A program made the position numbers and the translations under genes. DNA of 29,390 nucleotides, from contig DATJOK010000140.1 in NCBI GenBank assembly GCA_035507155.1, positions 1 to 29,390 of the forward strand. The letters are read 5' to 3'. Source of the DNA: DASZHJ01 sp035507155 (GTDB taxonomy: Bacteria > Pseudomonadota > Alphaproteobacteria > ATCC43930 > CGMCC-115725). Of the stretch, positions 15,794 to 24,075 are shown one piece after another (position 1 is the first letter of the stretch; each line of letters begins with the position of its first letter). Below the pieces are notes generated by a model. The model was not told the DNA's origin. It worked only from the letters and a program-made list of their open reading frames with translations, and did not search any database.

Positions 15794-18700
15794 TCAGTCG
15801 TCGCCGGCCTCGGCGCGCTTCGGCTCCGTGGTGAGCGGCTGTGGCAGCCGCTCCAGCATCTCCTTCGGTACCACCTGCCAGAAATGCCGCCGCGCACGCT
15901 CCCAGTCCACCAGCAGCTGCTCGGCGAAGCGCGACTGGGTCTCGCGCACATGCTCCTCGACGAGGCCGCGCAGCACGCCGATCCAGTGCAGGGTCTGGAC
16001 CCGCTGCCAGATCACGCTCTCCGGGTTGATGCGGCTGGGAAGCTCGCCCGAGGGATCGTAGACGAAGGCCATGCCACCGGTCATGCCGGCGGCGAAATTG
16101 TCGCCGACCGGCCCGAGGATCGCCGCCGTGCCGCCGGTCATGTACTCGCAGCCGTTGGAGCCGCAGCCCTCGACGACGACGAGCGCCCCGGAATTGCGCA
16201 CGGCGAAGCGCTCGCCCGCCTGACCCGCCGCGAAGAGCTTGCCGGCTGTGGCGCCGTAGAGAACGGTGTTGCCGATGATGGTGTTCTTGTGGCTCTGCAG
16301 CGGCGATGAGGTCATCGGCCGGACTGTGATCGTGCCGCCGGAGAGCCCCTTCCCGACATAGTCGTTGGCGTCGCCGAACACCTCGAGCTTCAGGCCCTGG
16401 ACGGCGAAGGCGCCCAAGGACTGGCCCGCCGAACCGCGCAGCCTGACGGTGATGTGGCCGGGCTGCAGACCCACCATGCCGAAGCGGCGCGTCACCATCG
16501 AGGAGAGCCGCGCGCCCACGGCGCGGTGCGTGTTGCGGATGTTGTAGGTGAGCTGCATCTTCTCGCCCACCTCGAAGAGCGCCTTCGCATCCTTGATCAT
16601 CTGCGCGTCGATGGTGTCCGGCACCTCGTTCCGGCCCTCGAGCGTGCAGTAGCGCGGGTACTCGCCGGGATCGGCCTGGGCCAGGATCGGGTTGAGATCG
16701 AGATCGTCGAGATGCTGGCCGCCGCGACTCACCTGCGCCAGGAGATCGGTGCGGCCGATCACCTCGTTGAGATTGCGCGCGCCGAGCGAAGCCAGGATCT
16801 CGCGCACCTCCTCCGCAACGAAACTGAAGAGGTTCACCACCTTCTCCGGCGTACCGGTGAACTTGGCGCGGAGCTTCTCGTCCTGGGTGCAGATGCCGAC
16901 CGGGCAGGTGTTGGAATGGCATTGGCGGACCAGGATGCAGCCCATCGCCACCAGCGAGGCGGTGCCGAGCCCATATTCCTCGGCGCCGAGAATCGCCGCG
17001 ATCACCACGTCGCGCCCGGTCTTGATACCGCCGTCGACACGCAGGCGAATGCGATGCCGGAGCCGGTTCAGCACCAGCACCTGATGCACCTCGGAGAGGC
17101 CCATCTCCCAGGGCACGCCAGCGTACTTGATCGAGGATTGCGGGCTGGCGCCGGTGCCGCCACCATGGCCCGAGACCAGGATCACGTCGGCGCGCGCCTT
17201 GGCGACGCCGGCGGCCACCGTGCCGATGCCCGAGCGCGCCACCAGCTTCACGCAGACCCGCGCCTCCGGATTCACCTGCTTCAGGTCGTAGATGAGCTGC
17301 GCCAGATCCTCGATCGAGTAGATGTCGTGGTGCGGCGGCGGCGAGACCAGCGTGACACCCGGCGTCGAATGGCGGAGTCGCGCCAGCATCTCCGTCACCT
17401 TGAAGCCCGGCAGCTGGCCGCCCTCGCCGGGCTTGGCACCCTGAGCGATCTTGATCTCGATCTCGCGGCAGTTGTTGAGATACTCGGCGGTGACGCCGAA
17501 GCGGCCCGAGGCGATCTGCTTGATCGCCGAGGCGGCATTGTCGCCGTTCCGGCGTGGAATATAGCGCGCGGGATCCTCGCCACCCTCGCCGCTGTCTGAC
17601 TTGGCGCCGATGCGGTTCATGGCGATGGAGAGCGTCTCGTGCGCCTCTGGGCCGAGTGCGCCCAGCGAGATGCCGGGCGCCACCAGGCGCTTCCTGATCT
17701 CGGTGATGGATTCCACCTCGTCCACCGAGACCGGCGGACGCTTGGCCTTGAAGTCGAGGAGGTCGCGCAGATTGATCGGCGGCAGCTTGCGCAGGCCCTC
17801 CGCATAGCGGCGGTAGGTGGCGTAGGAATCCGTCGCCACCGCGGTCTGCAGCGTGTGGATGAGCGTGCCCTCGAAGCCGTGCTGCTCGCCGCCACGGCGG
17901 TAGCGGTAGAAGCCGCCCACCGGCAGCGCCAGGAAATCCTCCGAGAAGCCGCGGCGATGCATCTCCAGCACTTTCTGCTGGATGCCCATGAGGCCGATGC
18001 CAGAGATGCGCGCGCTCATGCCCGGGAAGAAGTCGGCCACCAGCGTGCGGGAGAGGCCGACCGCCTCGAAGTTGTAGGCGCCGCGATAGGAGGAGATCAC
18101 CGAGATCCCCATCTTCGACATGATCTTGAGGAGCCCGTCATCCACCGCCTTCTTGTAGCGCTGCACGCACTGCTCGAAGGTGGCGTTGGGGAAGAGGCCG
18201 CGGCGATGGCGGTCGGCGATCGTCTCCTGGGCGAGATAGGCGTTCACCGTCGTGGCGCCGACACCGATCAATACCGCGAAATAATGCACGTCGAGGCACT
18301 CGCCGGAGCGCACGTTCAGTGAAATGAAGGTGCGGAGCTGCTGGCGCACCAGGTAGGAGTGGACCGCGCCGGTGGCGAGAACCATCGGGATCGCCGCCCG
18401 GCTGGCGCCGGTGGCAGCATCCGACAGGATCACGTGCGCACAGCCGCGGCGGACCGCGTCCTCGGATTCCTGGCGAATGCGGCGGATGGCGTCGCGCAGC
18501 CCCGCCTCGCCGGCATCGGCATCGAAGGTGCAGTCGATCTCGGCGGCGGTGTCGCCCATATAGGCGCGCATCGCGGTGAACTCCGCGTTCGAGAGCACCG
18601 GCGAGTCGAGCTGCAGCAGCTGGCACTGGCTCGCATCCTCGTCGAGGATGTTGCCGAGATTGCCGAGCCGGGTCTTGAGGGTCATCACGCGCCGCTCGCG

Positions 18701-20344
18701 CAGGCTGTCGATCGGCGGGTTGGTGACCTGGCTGAAATTCTGCCGGAAGAAATGATGGAGGCCGCGATAGTGCCCCGACAGCACCGCGAGCGGCGTGTCG
18801 TCGCCCATGGACCCGACCGCTTCCTTCCCCTCCTCCGCCATCGGCTGCAGGATGAGCTCGAGGTCCTCGAGGCTCCAGCCGAAGGCCACCTGGCGCCGGC
18901 GGAGCGCGTCGCGGTCAAGCTCGGCGGTCTCGGTGCGGGACTTGATCAGGCTGTCGATGACGGTGACGCCCTTCACCCAATCCGAATAGGGCTTGCGGTT
19001 AGCGAGGAGATCCTTGATCTCGTGATCGCGGTAGAGCCGTCCGGCGGCGAGATCGACGCCGATCATCTGGCCGGGGCCGAGGCGGCCCTTCTCGATGATC
19101 TCCTGCTCGTTGAGGCGCACCATGCCCGCCTCGGAGCCGGCGACGATCATGCCGCCCTCGGTGATCGCGTAGCGCATCGGGCGGAGGCCGTTGCGGTCCA
19201 TCCCCGCCATCACCCAGCGACCGTCGGTCAAGGCCAATGCCGCCGGCCCGTCCCAGGGCTCCATCACCGAGTTGCAGTAGCTGTACATGTCGCGATGCGC
19301 CTTCGGCATCATGCTGCGATCGGCCACCACCTCCGGCACCATCAGCAGCTTCGCCATCGGCAGCGCGCGGCCGGCGCGCACCAGCACCTCGAAGACACTG
19401 TCGAGGGCGGCGGAATCCGAGCCGCCCACCTGGATCACCGGCTTGATGTCCTCGATGGCGTCGCCGAAGGTTTCGCTCGCCATCCGCGTCTCGTGGCTCT
19501 TCATCCAGTTGATGTTGCCGCGGAGCGTATTGATCTCGCCGTTGTGCGCGAGGATGCGGAAGGGCTGCGCCAGCTGCCAGGTCGGGAAGGTGTTGGTGGA
19601 ATAGCGCTGGTGATAGACCGCGAAGCTGGAGACGAAGCGCTCGTCCAGCAGGTCGGGATAGAAGGAGGTCAGCTGCTCCGCCAGGAACATGCCCTTGTAG
19701 ATGATCGAGCGGCAGCTCAGCGAGCAGATGTAGAAGTCCTTCACCTGGTCGGCGATGACGCGCTTCTCGATGCGGCGGCGGATGATGTAGAGGTCCAATT
19801 CGAAGCGATCCGCCGGCACGCCGCGGGTGTTGGCGATCATGATCTGCTCGATCTCGGGCCGCGTGGCGTTCGCCTTCTCGCCGATGACGTCGATGTTCAC
19901 CGGCACCTGGCGCCAGCCATAGATCGAATAGCCGAAATTCAGGATCTCGGTCTCGACGATGGAGCGGCACCGCTCCTGCCCGTCGAGATCGGTGCGCGGC
20001 AGGAAGATCATGCCGATGGCGAGCTTGCCCGGTCCGGGCTCGTGGCCGGTGTGCTTCACGTGCTCGCGGAAGAAGTCCTGCGGGATCTCCACATGGATCC
20101 CGGCGCCGTCGCCAGTCTTGCCGTCGGCGTCGACGGCGCCGCGGTGCCAGACCGCCTTCAGCGCGTTGATGCCGGCCTCCACCACCGAGCGGCGCGGCTT
20201 GCCGTCGATCGCGGCGACGAAGCCGACGCCGCAGGCGTCGTGCTCCTCGCGGGGATCGTAGAGATGCGCGGCCTCGAGATGCCCGGCGTTCTTGCGGAAG
20301 GCCTCGACGAAGCGCTCGCCCGCGTTTCTCTCCTGGGAGCTCAT
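15794..20344 (-). CDS. gltB: Glutamate synthase (NADPH) large subunit
   Basis: The alpha subunit of bacterial GOGAT turns glutamine plus 2-oxoglutarate into two glutamates, with electrons from GltD. It has 1,516 residues. A 37-residue propeptide precedes Cys38 in DACGVGF, the N-terminal nucleophile of the class II amidotransferase domain (38 to about 430). A central domain (about 480-780) precedes the FMN-binding synthase domain. The [3Fe-4S] ligands fit C1136, C1142 and C1147 (C-x5-C-x4-C). A Gly-rich beta-helix forms the C-terminus from about 1260. ATG 20344 is chosen over an upstream ATG because GAGGAGG (20357..20351) lies 6 nt before it and a normal propeptide results. It follows gltD by 13 bp and is surely co-transcribed. 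Confidence 0.97.
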   Translation of the reverse strand: MSSQERNAGERFVEAFRKNAGHLEAAHLYDPREEHDACGVGFVAAIDGKPRRSVVEAGINALKAVWHRGAVDADGKTGDGAGIHVEIPQDFFREHVKHTGHEPGPGKLAIGMIFLPRTDLDGQERCRSIVETEILNFGYSIYGWRQVPVNIDVIGEKANATRPEIEQIMIANTRGVPADRFELDLYIIRRRIEKRVIADQVKDFYICSLSCRSIIYKGMFLAEQLTSFYPDLLDERFVSSFAVYHQRYSTNTFPTWQLAQPFRILAHNGEINTLRGNINWMKSHETRMASETFGDAIEDIKPVIQVGGSDSAALDSVFEVLVRAGRALPMAKLLMVPEVVADRSMMPKAHRDMYSYCNSVMEPWDGPAALALTDGRWVMAGMDRNGLRPMRYAITEGGMIVAGSEAGMVRLNEQEIIEKGRLGPGQMIGVDLAAGRLYRDHEIKDLLANRKPYSDWVKGVTVIDSLIKSRTETAELDRDALRRRQVAFGWSLEDLELILQPMAEEGKEAVGSMGDDTPLAVLSGHYRGLHHFFRQNFSQVTNPPIDSLRERRVMTLKTRLGNLGNILDEDASQCQLLQLDSPVLSNAEFTAMRAYMGDTAAEIDCTFDADAGEAGLRDAIRRIRQESEDAVRRGCAHVILSDAATGASRAAIPMVLATGAVHSYLVRQQLRTFISLNVRSGECLDVHYFAVLIGVGATTVNAYLAQETIADRHRRGLFPNATFEQCVQRYKKAVDDGLLKIMSKMGISVISSYRGAYNFEAVGLSRTLVADFFPGMSARISGIGLMGIQQKVLEMHRRGFSEDFLALPVGGFYRYRRGGEQHGFEGTLIHTLQTAVATDSYATYRRYAEGLRKLPPINLRDLLDFKAKRPPVSVDEVESITEIRKRLVAPGISLGALGPEAHETLSIAMNRIGAKSDSGEGGEDPARYIPRRNGDNAASAIKQIASGRFGVTAEYLNNCREIEIKIAQGAKPGEGGQLPGFKVTEMLARLRHSTPGVTLVSPPPHHDIYSIEDLAQLIYDLKQVNPEARVCVKLVARSGIGTVAAGVAKARADVILVSGHGGGTGASPQSSIKYAGVPWEMGLSEVHQVLVLNRLRHRIRLRVDGGIKTGRDVVIAAILGAEEYGLGTASLVAMGCILVRQCHSNTCPVGICTQDEKLRAKFTGTPEKVVNLFSFVAEEVREILASLGARNLNEVIGRTDLLAQVSRGGQHLDDLDLNPILAQADPGEYPRYCTLEGRNEVPDTIDAQMIKDAKALFEVGEKMQLTYNIRNTHRAVGARLSSMVTRRFGMVGLQPGHITVRLRGSAGQSLGAFAVQGLKLEVFGDANDYVGKGLSGGTITVRPMTSSPLQSHKNTIIGNTVLYGATAGKLFAAGQAGERFAVRNSGALVVVEGCGSNGCEYMTGGTAAILGPVGDNFAAGMTGGMAFVYDPSGELPSRINPESVIWQRVQTLHWIGVLRGLVEEHVRETQSRFAEQLLVDWERARRHFWQVVPKEMLERLPQPLTTEPKRAEAGDD

Positions 20345-20350
20345 CGGAAA

Positions 20351-20357
20351 CCTCCTC
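20351..20357 (-). promoter_or_regulatory. Ribosome binding site of gltB
   Basis: GAGGAGG on the minus strand fills most of the 13-bp gap between the gltD stop and ATG 20344, with a 6-nt spacer. It decides against the longer ORF that starts 11 codons upstream and would overlap gltD. Confidence 0.85.
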
Positions 20358-21800
20358 TCAATCCGCCGCCACGGCACGGCTCGCCGCGAGCTTGGCGTCG
20401 ATATAGCGATGCATCTGCTCGGCGGCGTCGCGGCCGTCGCGGATGCCCCAGACCACCAGGGACGCGCCGCGCACGATGTCGCCGGCGGCGAAGACGCCGT
20501 CGACCGAGGTCATCATGCTGCGGTGGTCGACCTTGATGGTGCCCCAGCGCGTGGTCTCGAGCTCGGGCGTGCCGAACATCACCGGCATGTCCTCGGGATC
20601 GAAGCCCAGCGCCATGATGACGAGATCCGCCTCGAGCTCGAAATGGCTGCCCTCCACCGGCTGCGGCACCTGGCGGCCGGTCGAATCGGCGATGCCGAGA
20701 TGCATGCGGAGGGCGCGGACGGCGCGCACGGTCCCGTCGCCGAGGAAGGCCTCGGGCGCGGCGAGCCAGATGAACTCGACGCCCTCCTCCTCCGCGTGCT
20801 GCACCTCGCGCTGGGAGCCCGGCATGTTCTTGCGGTCGCGGCGATAGAGGCAGCGCACGGATTTGGCGCCCTGGCGCACGGCGGTACGCACGCAGTCCAT
20901 CGCCGTGTCGCCGCCGCCCACCACCACCACATGCTTGCCGGCAGCATCGAGCGCGCCGCTCTCGATCGCCGGCACCTTGTCGCCGAGCCCCTTGCGGTTG
21001 GAGGCGGTGAGATAGTCGAGCGCCGGCACGATGTTGCCGAGGCCGATGCCGGGGCAGCTCATGTCGCGTGCCTTGTAGACGCCGGTGGCAACCAGCAGCG
21101 CGTCGTGGCGCTGGCGCAGCTCGGCGAGGCTGACGTCGCGGCCGACCGCGGTGTTGAGATGGAACGCGATGCCGCCCTCGGCGAGGAGCGCGTGCCGGCG
21201 CGTCACCACCTGCTTCTCCAGCTTGAAGTTGGGGATGCCGTAGACGAGGAGCCCGCCGACCCGGTCGTAGCGGTCGTAGATGTCGACCCGATAGCCGCGG
21301 CGGCGCAGCATCTCGGCGGCGGCGAGGCCCGCCGGCCCGGCACCGATGATGCCGACGGATTGCGGGAGCTCGCGGCTCGGCGTCGGCGGCTTCACCCAGC
21401 CGTTCTTGAAGGCGTTCTCGGTGATGAACTTCTCCACCGAGCCGATCGAGACGGATTCGAAGCCCTTCTCGATGACGCAGTTGCCCTCGCAGAGCCGGTC
21501 CTGCGGGCAGATGCGGCCGCAGACCTCGGGCATGCTGTTGGTGGCCGAGGAGACCTCGTAGGCCTCCTCGAGCCGGCCGGCCGCGGTCAGCATCAGCCAG
21601 TCCGGGATGTTGTTGCTGAGCGGGCAGTGGATCTGGCAGTAGGGAATGCCGCATTGCGAGCAGCGCGCCGCCTGCTGCTCCGCCTTCTCCGGACGGAAAT
21701 CGCCGTAGATCTCCTGGAAGTCGTGCCGGCGCTCGGCCGCCCGCCGCTTTTCGGGCATCGCCTTCTCGACCGAGACGAACTGCAGCAACTTCTGCGACAC
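20358..21800 (-). CDS. gltD: Glutamate synthase (NADPH) small subunit
   Basis: The beta subunit of GOGAT takes electrons from NADPH through FAD and iron-sulfur clusters to GltB. It has 480 residues, matching the family. The N-terminal cluster domain has CSQCGIPYCQIHCP and CGRICPQDRLCEGNC. The FAD site is IIGAGPAGLAAAEML, the NADPH site is VVVVGGGDTAMDCVRTA, and the C-terminal flavin motif includes GVFAAGDIVRG. GTG 21800 is preferred: AGAGGA (21813..21808) is 7 nt upstream and the start VSQKLLQFVSVEKAMPEKR matches relatives such as Azospirillum GltD. The ATG at 21845 would add 15 residues of unrelated sequence. gltD comes before gltB here, the reverse of E. coli gltBD. Confidence 0.96.
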   Translation of the reverse strand: MSQKLLQFVSVEKAMPEKRRAAERRHDFQEIYGDFRPEKAEQQAARCSQCGIPYCQIHCPLSNNIPDWLMLTAAGRLEEAYEVSSATNSMPEVCGRICPQDRLCEGNCVIEKGFESVSIGSVEKFITENAFKNGWVKPPTPSRELPQSVGIIGAGPAGLAAAEMLRRRGYRVDIYDRYDRVGGLLVYGIPNFKLEKQVVTRRHALLAEGGIAFHLNTAVGRDVSLAELRQRHDALLVATGVYKARDMSCPGIGLGNIVPALDYLTASNRKGLGDKVPAIESGALDAAGKHVVVVGGGDTAMDCVRTAVRQGAKSVRCLYRRDRKNMPGSQREVQHAEEEGVEFIWLAAPEAFLGDGTVRAVRALRMHLGIADSTGRQVPQPVEGSHFELEADLVIMALGFDPEDMPVMFGTPELETTRWGTIKVDHRSMMTSVDGVFAAGDIVRGASLVVWGIRDGRDAAEQMHRYIDAKLAASRAVAAD

Positions 21801-21881
21801 CGGCGTTTCCTCTGATGACAGAATATGACCCGTTGCCGCGAGCAACCGGCTTGGCGTTACCCTAAAGGGCTTCGGGGGCGG

Positions 21882-21910
21882 AGAACATCAGATTCCGCAA
21901 AATAGGTCAA
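21882..21910 (-). promoter_or_regulatory. Candidate promoter of gltD-gltB
   Basis: On the minus strand TTGACC (21910..21905, 5 of 6 to the -35 consensus) is followed after 17 bp by TGTTCT (21887..21882), a poor -10. It lies 82 bp before the GTG start, inside the most AT-rich segment of the window. The -35 overlaps a GTCAA-N5-TTGAC inverted repeat (21906-21920), which could be a regulator site. Confidence 0.4.
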
Positions 21911-21999
21911 CTTATTTGACTAATTTTTTTAACCGATGCCGCTTTCACGGCCGGAGCAGATGGTTCAAGGCCTAAATCCAATGATATAGTTCCGCAAAA
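21893..21999. repeat. Two direct copies of TTCCGCAAAA upstream of gltD
   Basis: TTCCGCAAAA occurs at 21893-21902 and again at 21990-21999, 97 bp apart, in the 250-bp gap between the NDUFA9-like gene and gltD. The first copy overlaps the proposed gltD promoter spacer. Between them lies AT-rich sequence with a run of T at about 21924-21930. A shared protein-binding site is possible. The gap contains no gene that I can support. Confidence 0.5.
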
Positions 22000-22011
22000 G
22001 GACTATTTTTC

Positions 22012-22043
22012 GCGTGACAGATCAGGCGGTTATCTCGTCACGC
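22012..22043. repeat. Inverted repeat GCGTGAC-N18-GTCACGC
   Basis: Perfect 7-bp arms at 22012-22018 and 22037-22043 lie just beyond the NDUFA9-like stop (22051). On the minus strand no U-run follows, so a standard terminator is unlikely. It could be a regulator site for gltD or a weak hairpin. Confidence 0.4.
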
Positions 22044-22050
22044 CGGCGCG

Positions 22051-23001
22051 TCAGGCGGTGAGCCGGTGGCCGATGTTCGGGTGGCGGCGGAAGCGCTCGA
22101 GGTAGGTGGGGAGGACCAGCTCCAGGCTGGTGGGCGTGAGCCCCAGCTCGGCGAAGCCGGGCGAGCCCGGCGCCACCACGGTATCCCGCTGCAGCAGCTT
22201 CACCTGATCGCGGGTGAGCGGCGGGTTCGGCAGCCATTCGAGGAAGGTGGCCTTGAGGCTGGCAAGGCCGAAGGGCAGGCTCATCAGGCAGCGCTTGCGG
22301 CCGATCTCCGCCAGCATCAGCGTCATCAGCTCGCGGAAGGTGTAGGTCTTGGGACCGCCCAGCTCGTAGATCTTGCCGGCCGCCTCCGGCCGATCGAGCG
22401 CCGCCACCACCGCATCGGCGACATCCCCCACATAGACCGGCTGGAAGCGGGTATTGCCGCCGCCGATCAGCGGCAGCACCGGCGAGAGCCGGGACATCGC
22501 CGCGAAGCGGTTGAAGAACTGGTCCTCCGGCCCGAACACCAGGGAGGGACGGAGAATGGTGGCGGTGGGAAAGGCCGCCCTCACCGCGAGCTCGCCGGCC
22601 GCTTTGCTGCGCCCGTAGGCGGCGGGCGAGGTGGCATCGGCGCCGATGGCGGAGATATGCACGAAATGCCGCGCGCCGGCCGCAGCCGCAAGGCGCGCCA
22701 GGCGAGCCGGCCCCTGGTGATGCACCATCTCGAAGCGCTGCCGGCCGCGCTCGTAGAGGATGCCGACGGCGGAAACCACCGCCTCCGCCCCGGCGAGCGC
22801 CCGCGACAGCGCCTGGTCGTCGCCGAGGTCGGCGTCGATGAGGGCGATCTGCCCCACGTCCCCCATGGGCGTCAGGAACAGCGCCTCGCTGGCGTGCCGG
22901 CTCGCCACGGTGATGACGGCGCCGCGCTGAGCCAGCCGCTTCACCACATAGCGGCCGATGAAGCCGCTGCCGCCGATCACCGCGATGCGCCGATATGTCA
23001 T
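22051..23001 (-). CDS. Complex I NDUFA9-like NAD(P)-binding protein
   Basis: A 316-residue atypical SDR of the kind annotated as complex I NDUFA9 subunit family in alphaproteobacteria. The start YRRIAVIGGSGFIGRYVVKRLA is the GGxGFxG dinucleotide site. VVSAVGILYERGRQRFEMVHH, HISAIGADATSPAAYGRSKAAGE (Tyr and Lys in the SDR spacing) and ILRPSLVFGPEDQFFNRFA are all characteristic. In mitochondria NDUFA9 is an NADPH-binding accessory subunit; the bacterial role is less clear and may be quinone- or membrane-related. ATG 23001 has AGAGAGG about 5 nt upstream. It diverges from tRNA-Leu, with 114 bp between, and sits 250 bp before gltD. Confidence 0.88.
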   Translation of the reverse strand: MTYRRIAVIGGSGFIGRYVVKRLAQRGAVITVASRHASEALFLTPMGDVGQIALIDADLGDDQALSRALAGAEAVVSAVGILYERGRQRFEMVHHQGPARLARLAAAAGARHFVHISAIGADATSPAAYGRSKAAGELAVRAAFPTATILRPSLVFGPEDQFFNRFAAMSRLSPVLPLIGGGNTRFQPVYVGDVADAVVAALDRPEAAGKIYELGGPKTYTFRELMTLMLAEIGRKRCLMSLPFGLASLKATFLEWLPNPPLTRDQVKLLQRDTVVAPGSPGFAELGLTPTSLELVLPTYLERFRRHPNIGHRLTA

Positions 23002-23075
23002 GGCAACCTCTCTGCTCTCGTCCGCGGAACCTCATACATCAGGCGGGTTTCCCTGGCGAGACCGCGACACTGGCA

Positions 23076-23104
23076 TTGACATCGGCCGAGGTCGCCCGTA
23101 ATCC
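23076..23104 (+). promoter_or_regulatory. Promoter of tRNA-Leu
   Basis: A perfect TTGACA (23076-23081) is followed by a 17-bp spacer and TAATCC (23099-23104), 11 bp before the first base of the tRNA. The -10 is weak, but the position fits transcription starting a few bases before the mature 5' end. The promoter probably also serves RNase D just downstream. Confidence 0.6.
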
Positions 23105-23115
23105 AGGGCCGGCCT

Positions 23116-23202
23116 GCCCAGGTGGCGGAATTGGTAGACGCGCTAGATTCAGGTTCTAGTGGGCGAAAGCTCGTGGAAGTTCGAGTCTTCTCCTGGGCAC
23201 CA
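23116..23202 (+). tRNA. tRNA-Leu (anticodon CAG)
   Basis: An 87-base type II tRNA. Acceptor GCCCAGG pairs with CCTGGGC (23192-23198), followed by A and an encoded CCA (23200-23202). The D arm holds AATTGGTAGACG. The anticodon stem CTAGA/TCTAG encloses loop TTCAGGT, with anticodon CAG at 23150-23152, reading CUG, a very frequent Leu codon in GC-rich genomes. A long variable arm (TGGGCGAAAGCTCGT) and a T arm with TTCGAGT complete it. The RNase D gene begins 50 bp downstream on the same strand. Confidence 0.97.
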
Positions 23203-23242
23203 TCACAGAGCCGCGGCGCGCGGGAGCGCGGCGCGGCGCCTC

Positions 23243-23246
23243 GGAG
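23243..23246 (+). promoter_or_regulatory. Ribosome binding site deciding the RNase D start
   Basis: GGAG lies 6 nt before CTG 23253 and has no ATG, GTG or TTG in frame behind it. It supports initiation at CTG. The motif is short, so the call rests on the protein N-terminus as well. Confidence 0.55.
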
Positions 23247-23252
23247 ACGCTA

Positions 23253-23864
23253 CTGAGCATTCATCTCCATCGCGGCGATCTTCCCGGCGGCATCGCCTGG
23301 GGCAGTGCGGTTGCGGTCGATACCGAGACCATGGGGCTGCAGACCGCCCGCGACCGGCTCTGCCTGGTGCAGCTCTCCGCCGGCGACGGCGTCTCGCATC
23401 TGGTGCAGATCGCCGCCGGCCAGACCACGGCGCCCAACCTCATCGCTCTCCTCACCGATCCCAAGGTGACGAAGCTCTTTCATTTCGCGCGCTTCGATCT
23501 CGCCATCCTCCGGCACACGCTCGGCGTCATGCCCGGCCCGGTCTACTGCACGAAAATCGCCTCGCGCCTGGTGCGCACCTTCACCGACCGGCACGGGCTC
23601 AAGGATCTCTGCCGCGACCTCCTCAACGTCGAGCTCTCCAAGCAGCAGCAGTCCTCGGACTGGGGCGCGGCGGAGCTCACCACCGAGCAGCTTCGCTATG
23701 CCGCCGCCGACGTGCTCTATCTGCATCGGCTGCGCGAGCGACTCGACGAGATGCTGGCGCGCGAGGGCCGCACCGAGTTGGCGCAGGCGTGCTTCGGCTT
23801 TCTCCCCACGCGAGTCGAACTCGACCTCGCGGGCTGGGGAGCCGAGGACATATTCGCGCATTAA
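23253..23864 (+). CDS. Ribonuclease D-type 3'-5' exonuclease, probable CTG start
   Basis: A DEDD-family exonuclease domain of 203 residues, without the HRDC domains of full-length E. coli RNase D, as usual for the short alphaproteobacterial form. Such enzymes trim tRNA 3' ends. Active-site residues are D23 and E25 (AVDTETMGL), D82 (FHFARFD), and Y149 and D153 (YAAADVLYL). The frame is open from a TAG at 23157-23159 but holds no ATG, GTG or TTG until ATG 23331, which lies after the DTE motif. CTG 23253 gives LSIHLHRGDLP, matching the usual MTIHLHRGDLP start, with GGAG (23243-23246) 6 nt upstream. A start at ATG 23331 would remove two catalytic residues. It is probably transcribed with tRNA-Leu. 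Confidence 0.9.
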   Translation: MSIHLHRGDLPGGIAWGSAVAVDTETMGLQTARDRLCLVQLSAGDGVSHLVQIAAGQTTAPNLIALLTDPKVTKLFHFARFDLAILRHTLGVMPGPVYCTKIASRLVRTFTDRHGLKDLCRDLLNVELSKQQQSSDWGAAELTTEQLRYAAADVLYLHRLRERLDEMLAREGRTELAQACFGFLPTRVELDLAGWGAEDIFAH

Positions 23865-23924
23865 GCGATTGAATCCCAAGGCTCCGGCGACGTTTTGCCG
23901 CCCTCCCGGAAGCCCCGCCTCCGA

Positions 23925-23953
23925 TTGACCTTTAGGGGATGGGCGGCCATAGT
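23925..23953 (+). promoter_or_regulatory. Promoter of the kdsD-lptCAB operon
   Basis: TTGACC (23925-23930) and CATAGT (23948-23953) are separated by exactly 17 bp, giving 5 of 6 and 4 of 6 matches to the consensus. Transcription would start near 23960, about 115 nt before the kdsD ATG at 24076. It is the best promoter in the 211-bp gap after RNase D. Confidence 0.6.
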
Positions 23954-23959
23954 GCCGCC
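23942..23959. repeat. Inverted repeat GGCGGC-N6-GCCGCC around the -10
   Basis: Perfect 6-bp arms (23942-23947 and 23954-23959) flank the six bases CATAGT, which are the proposed -10 of kdsD. A protein bound here would block RNA polymerase. In this GC-rich DNA the repeat could also be chance. Confidence 0.5.
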
Positions 23960-24075
23960 ATAAAACCATGCGACTCGGGGCGTCGACGCTCATCGGGGTC
24001 GCTGTGCATTGGCGGCGGCCGCTCGCGGGCGCCGGGGACATTGCAAGGCCGCCGCCGGCGGCAGACATCGGGGAC

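Noticed and set aside
18359..20536. 725-codon open frame on + opposite gltB
   Set aside because: The opposite strand encodes an intact GltB with all motifs; this frame is a composition shadow.
23968..24075. Upstream ATG for KdsD adding 36 residues
   Set aside because: The extension is low-complexity and exceeds the family length. It lies only 8 nt after the predicted transcription start, so it is not fully excluded.
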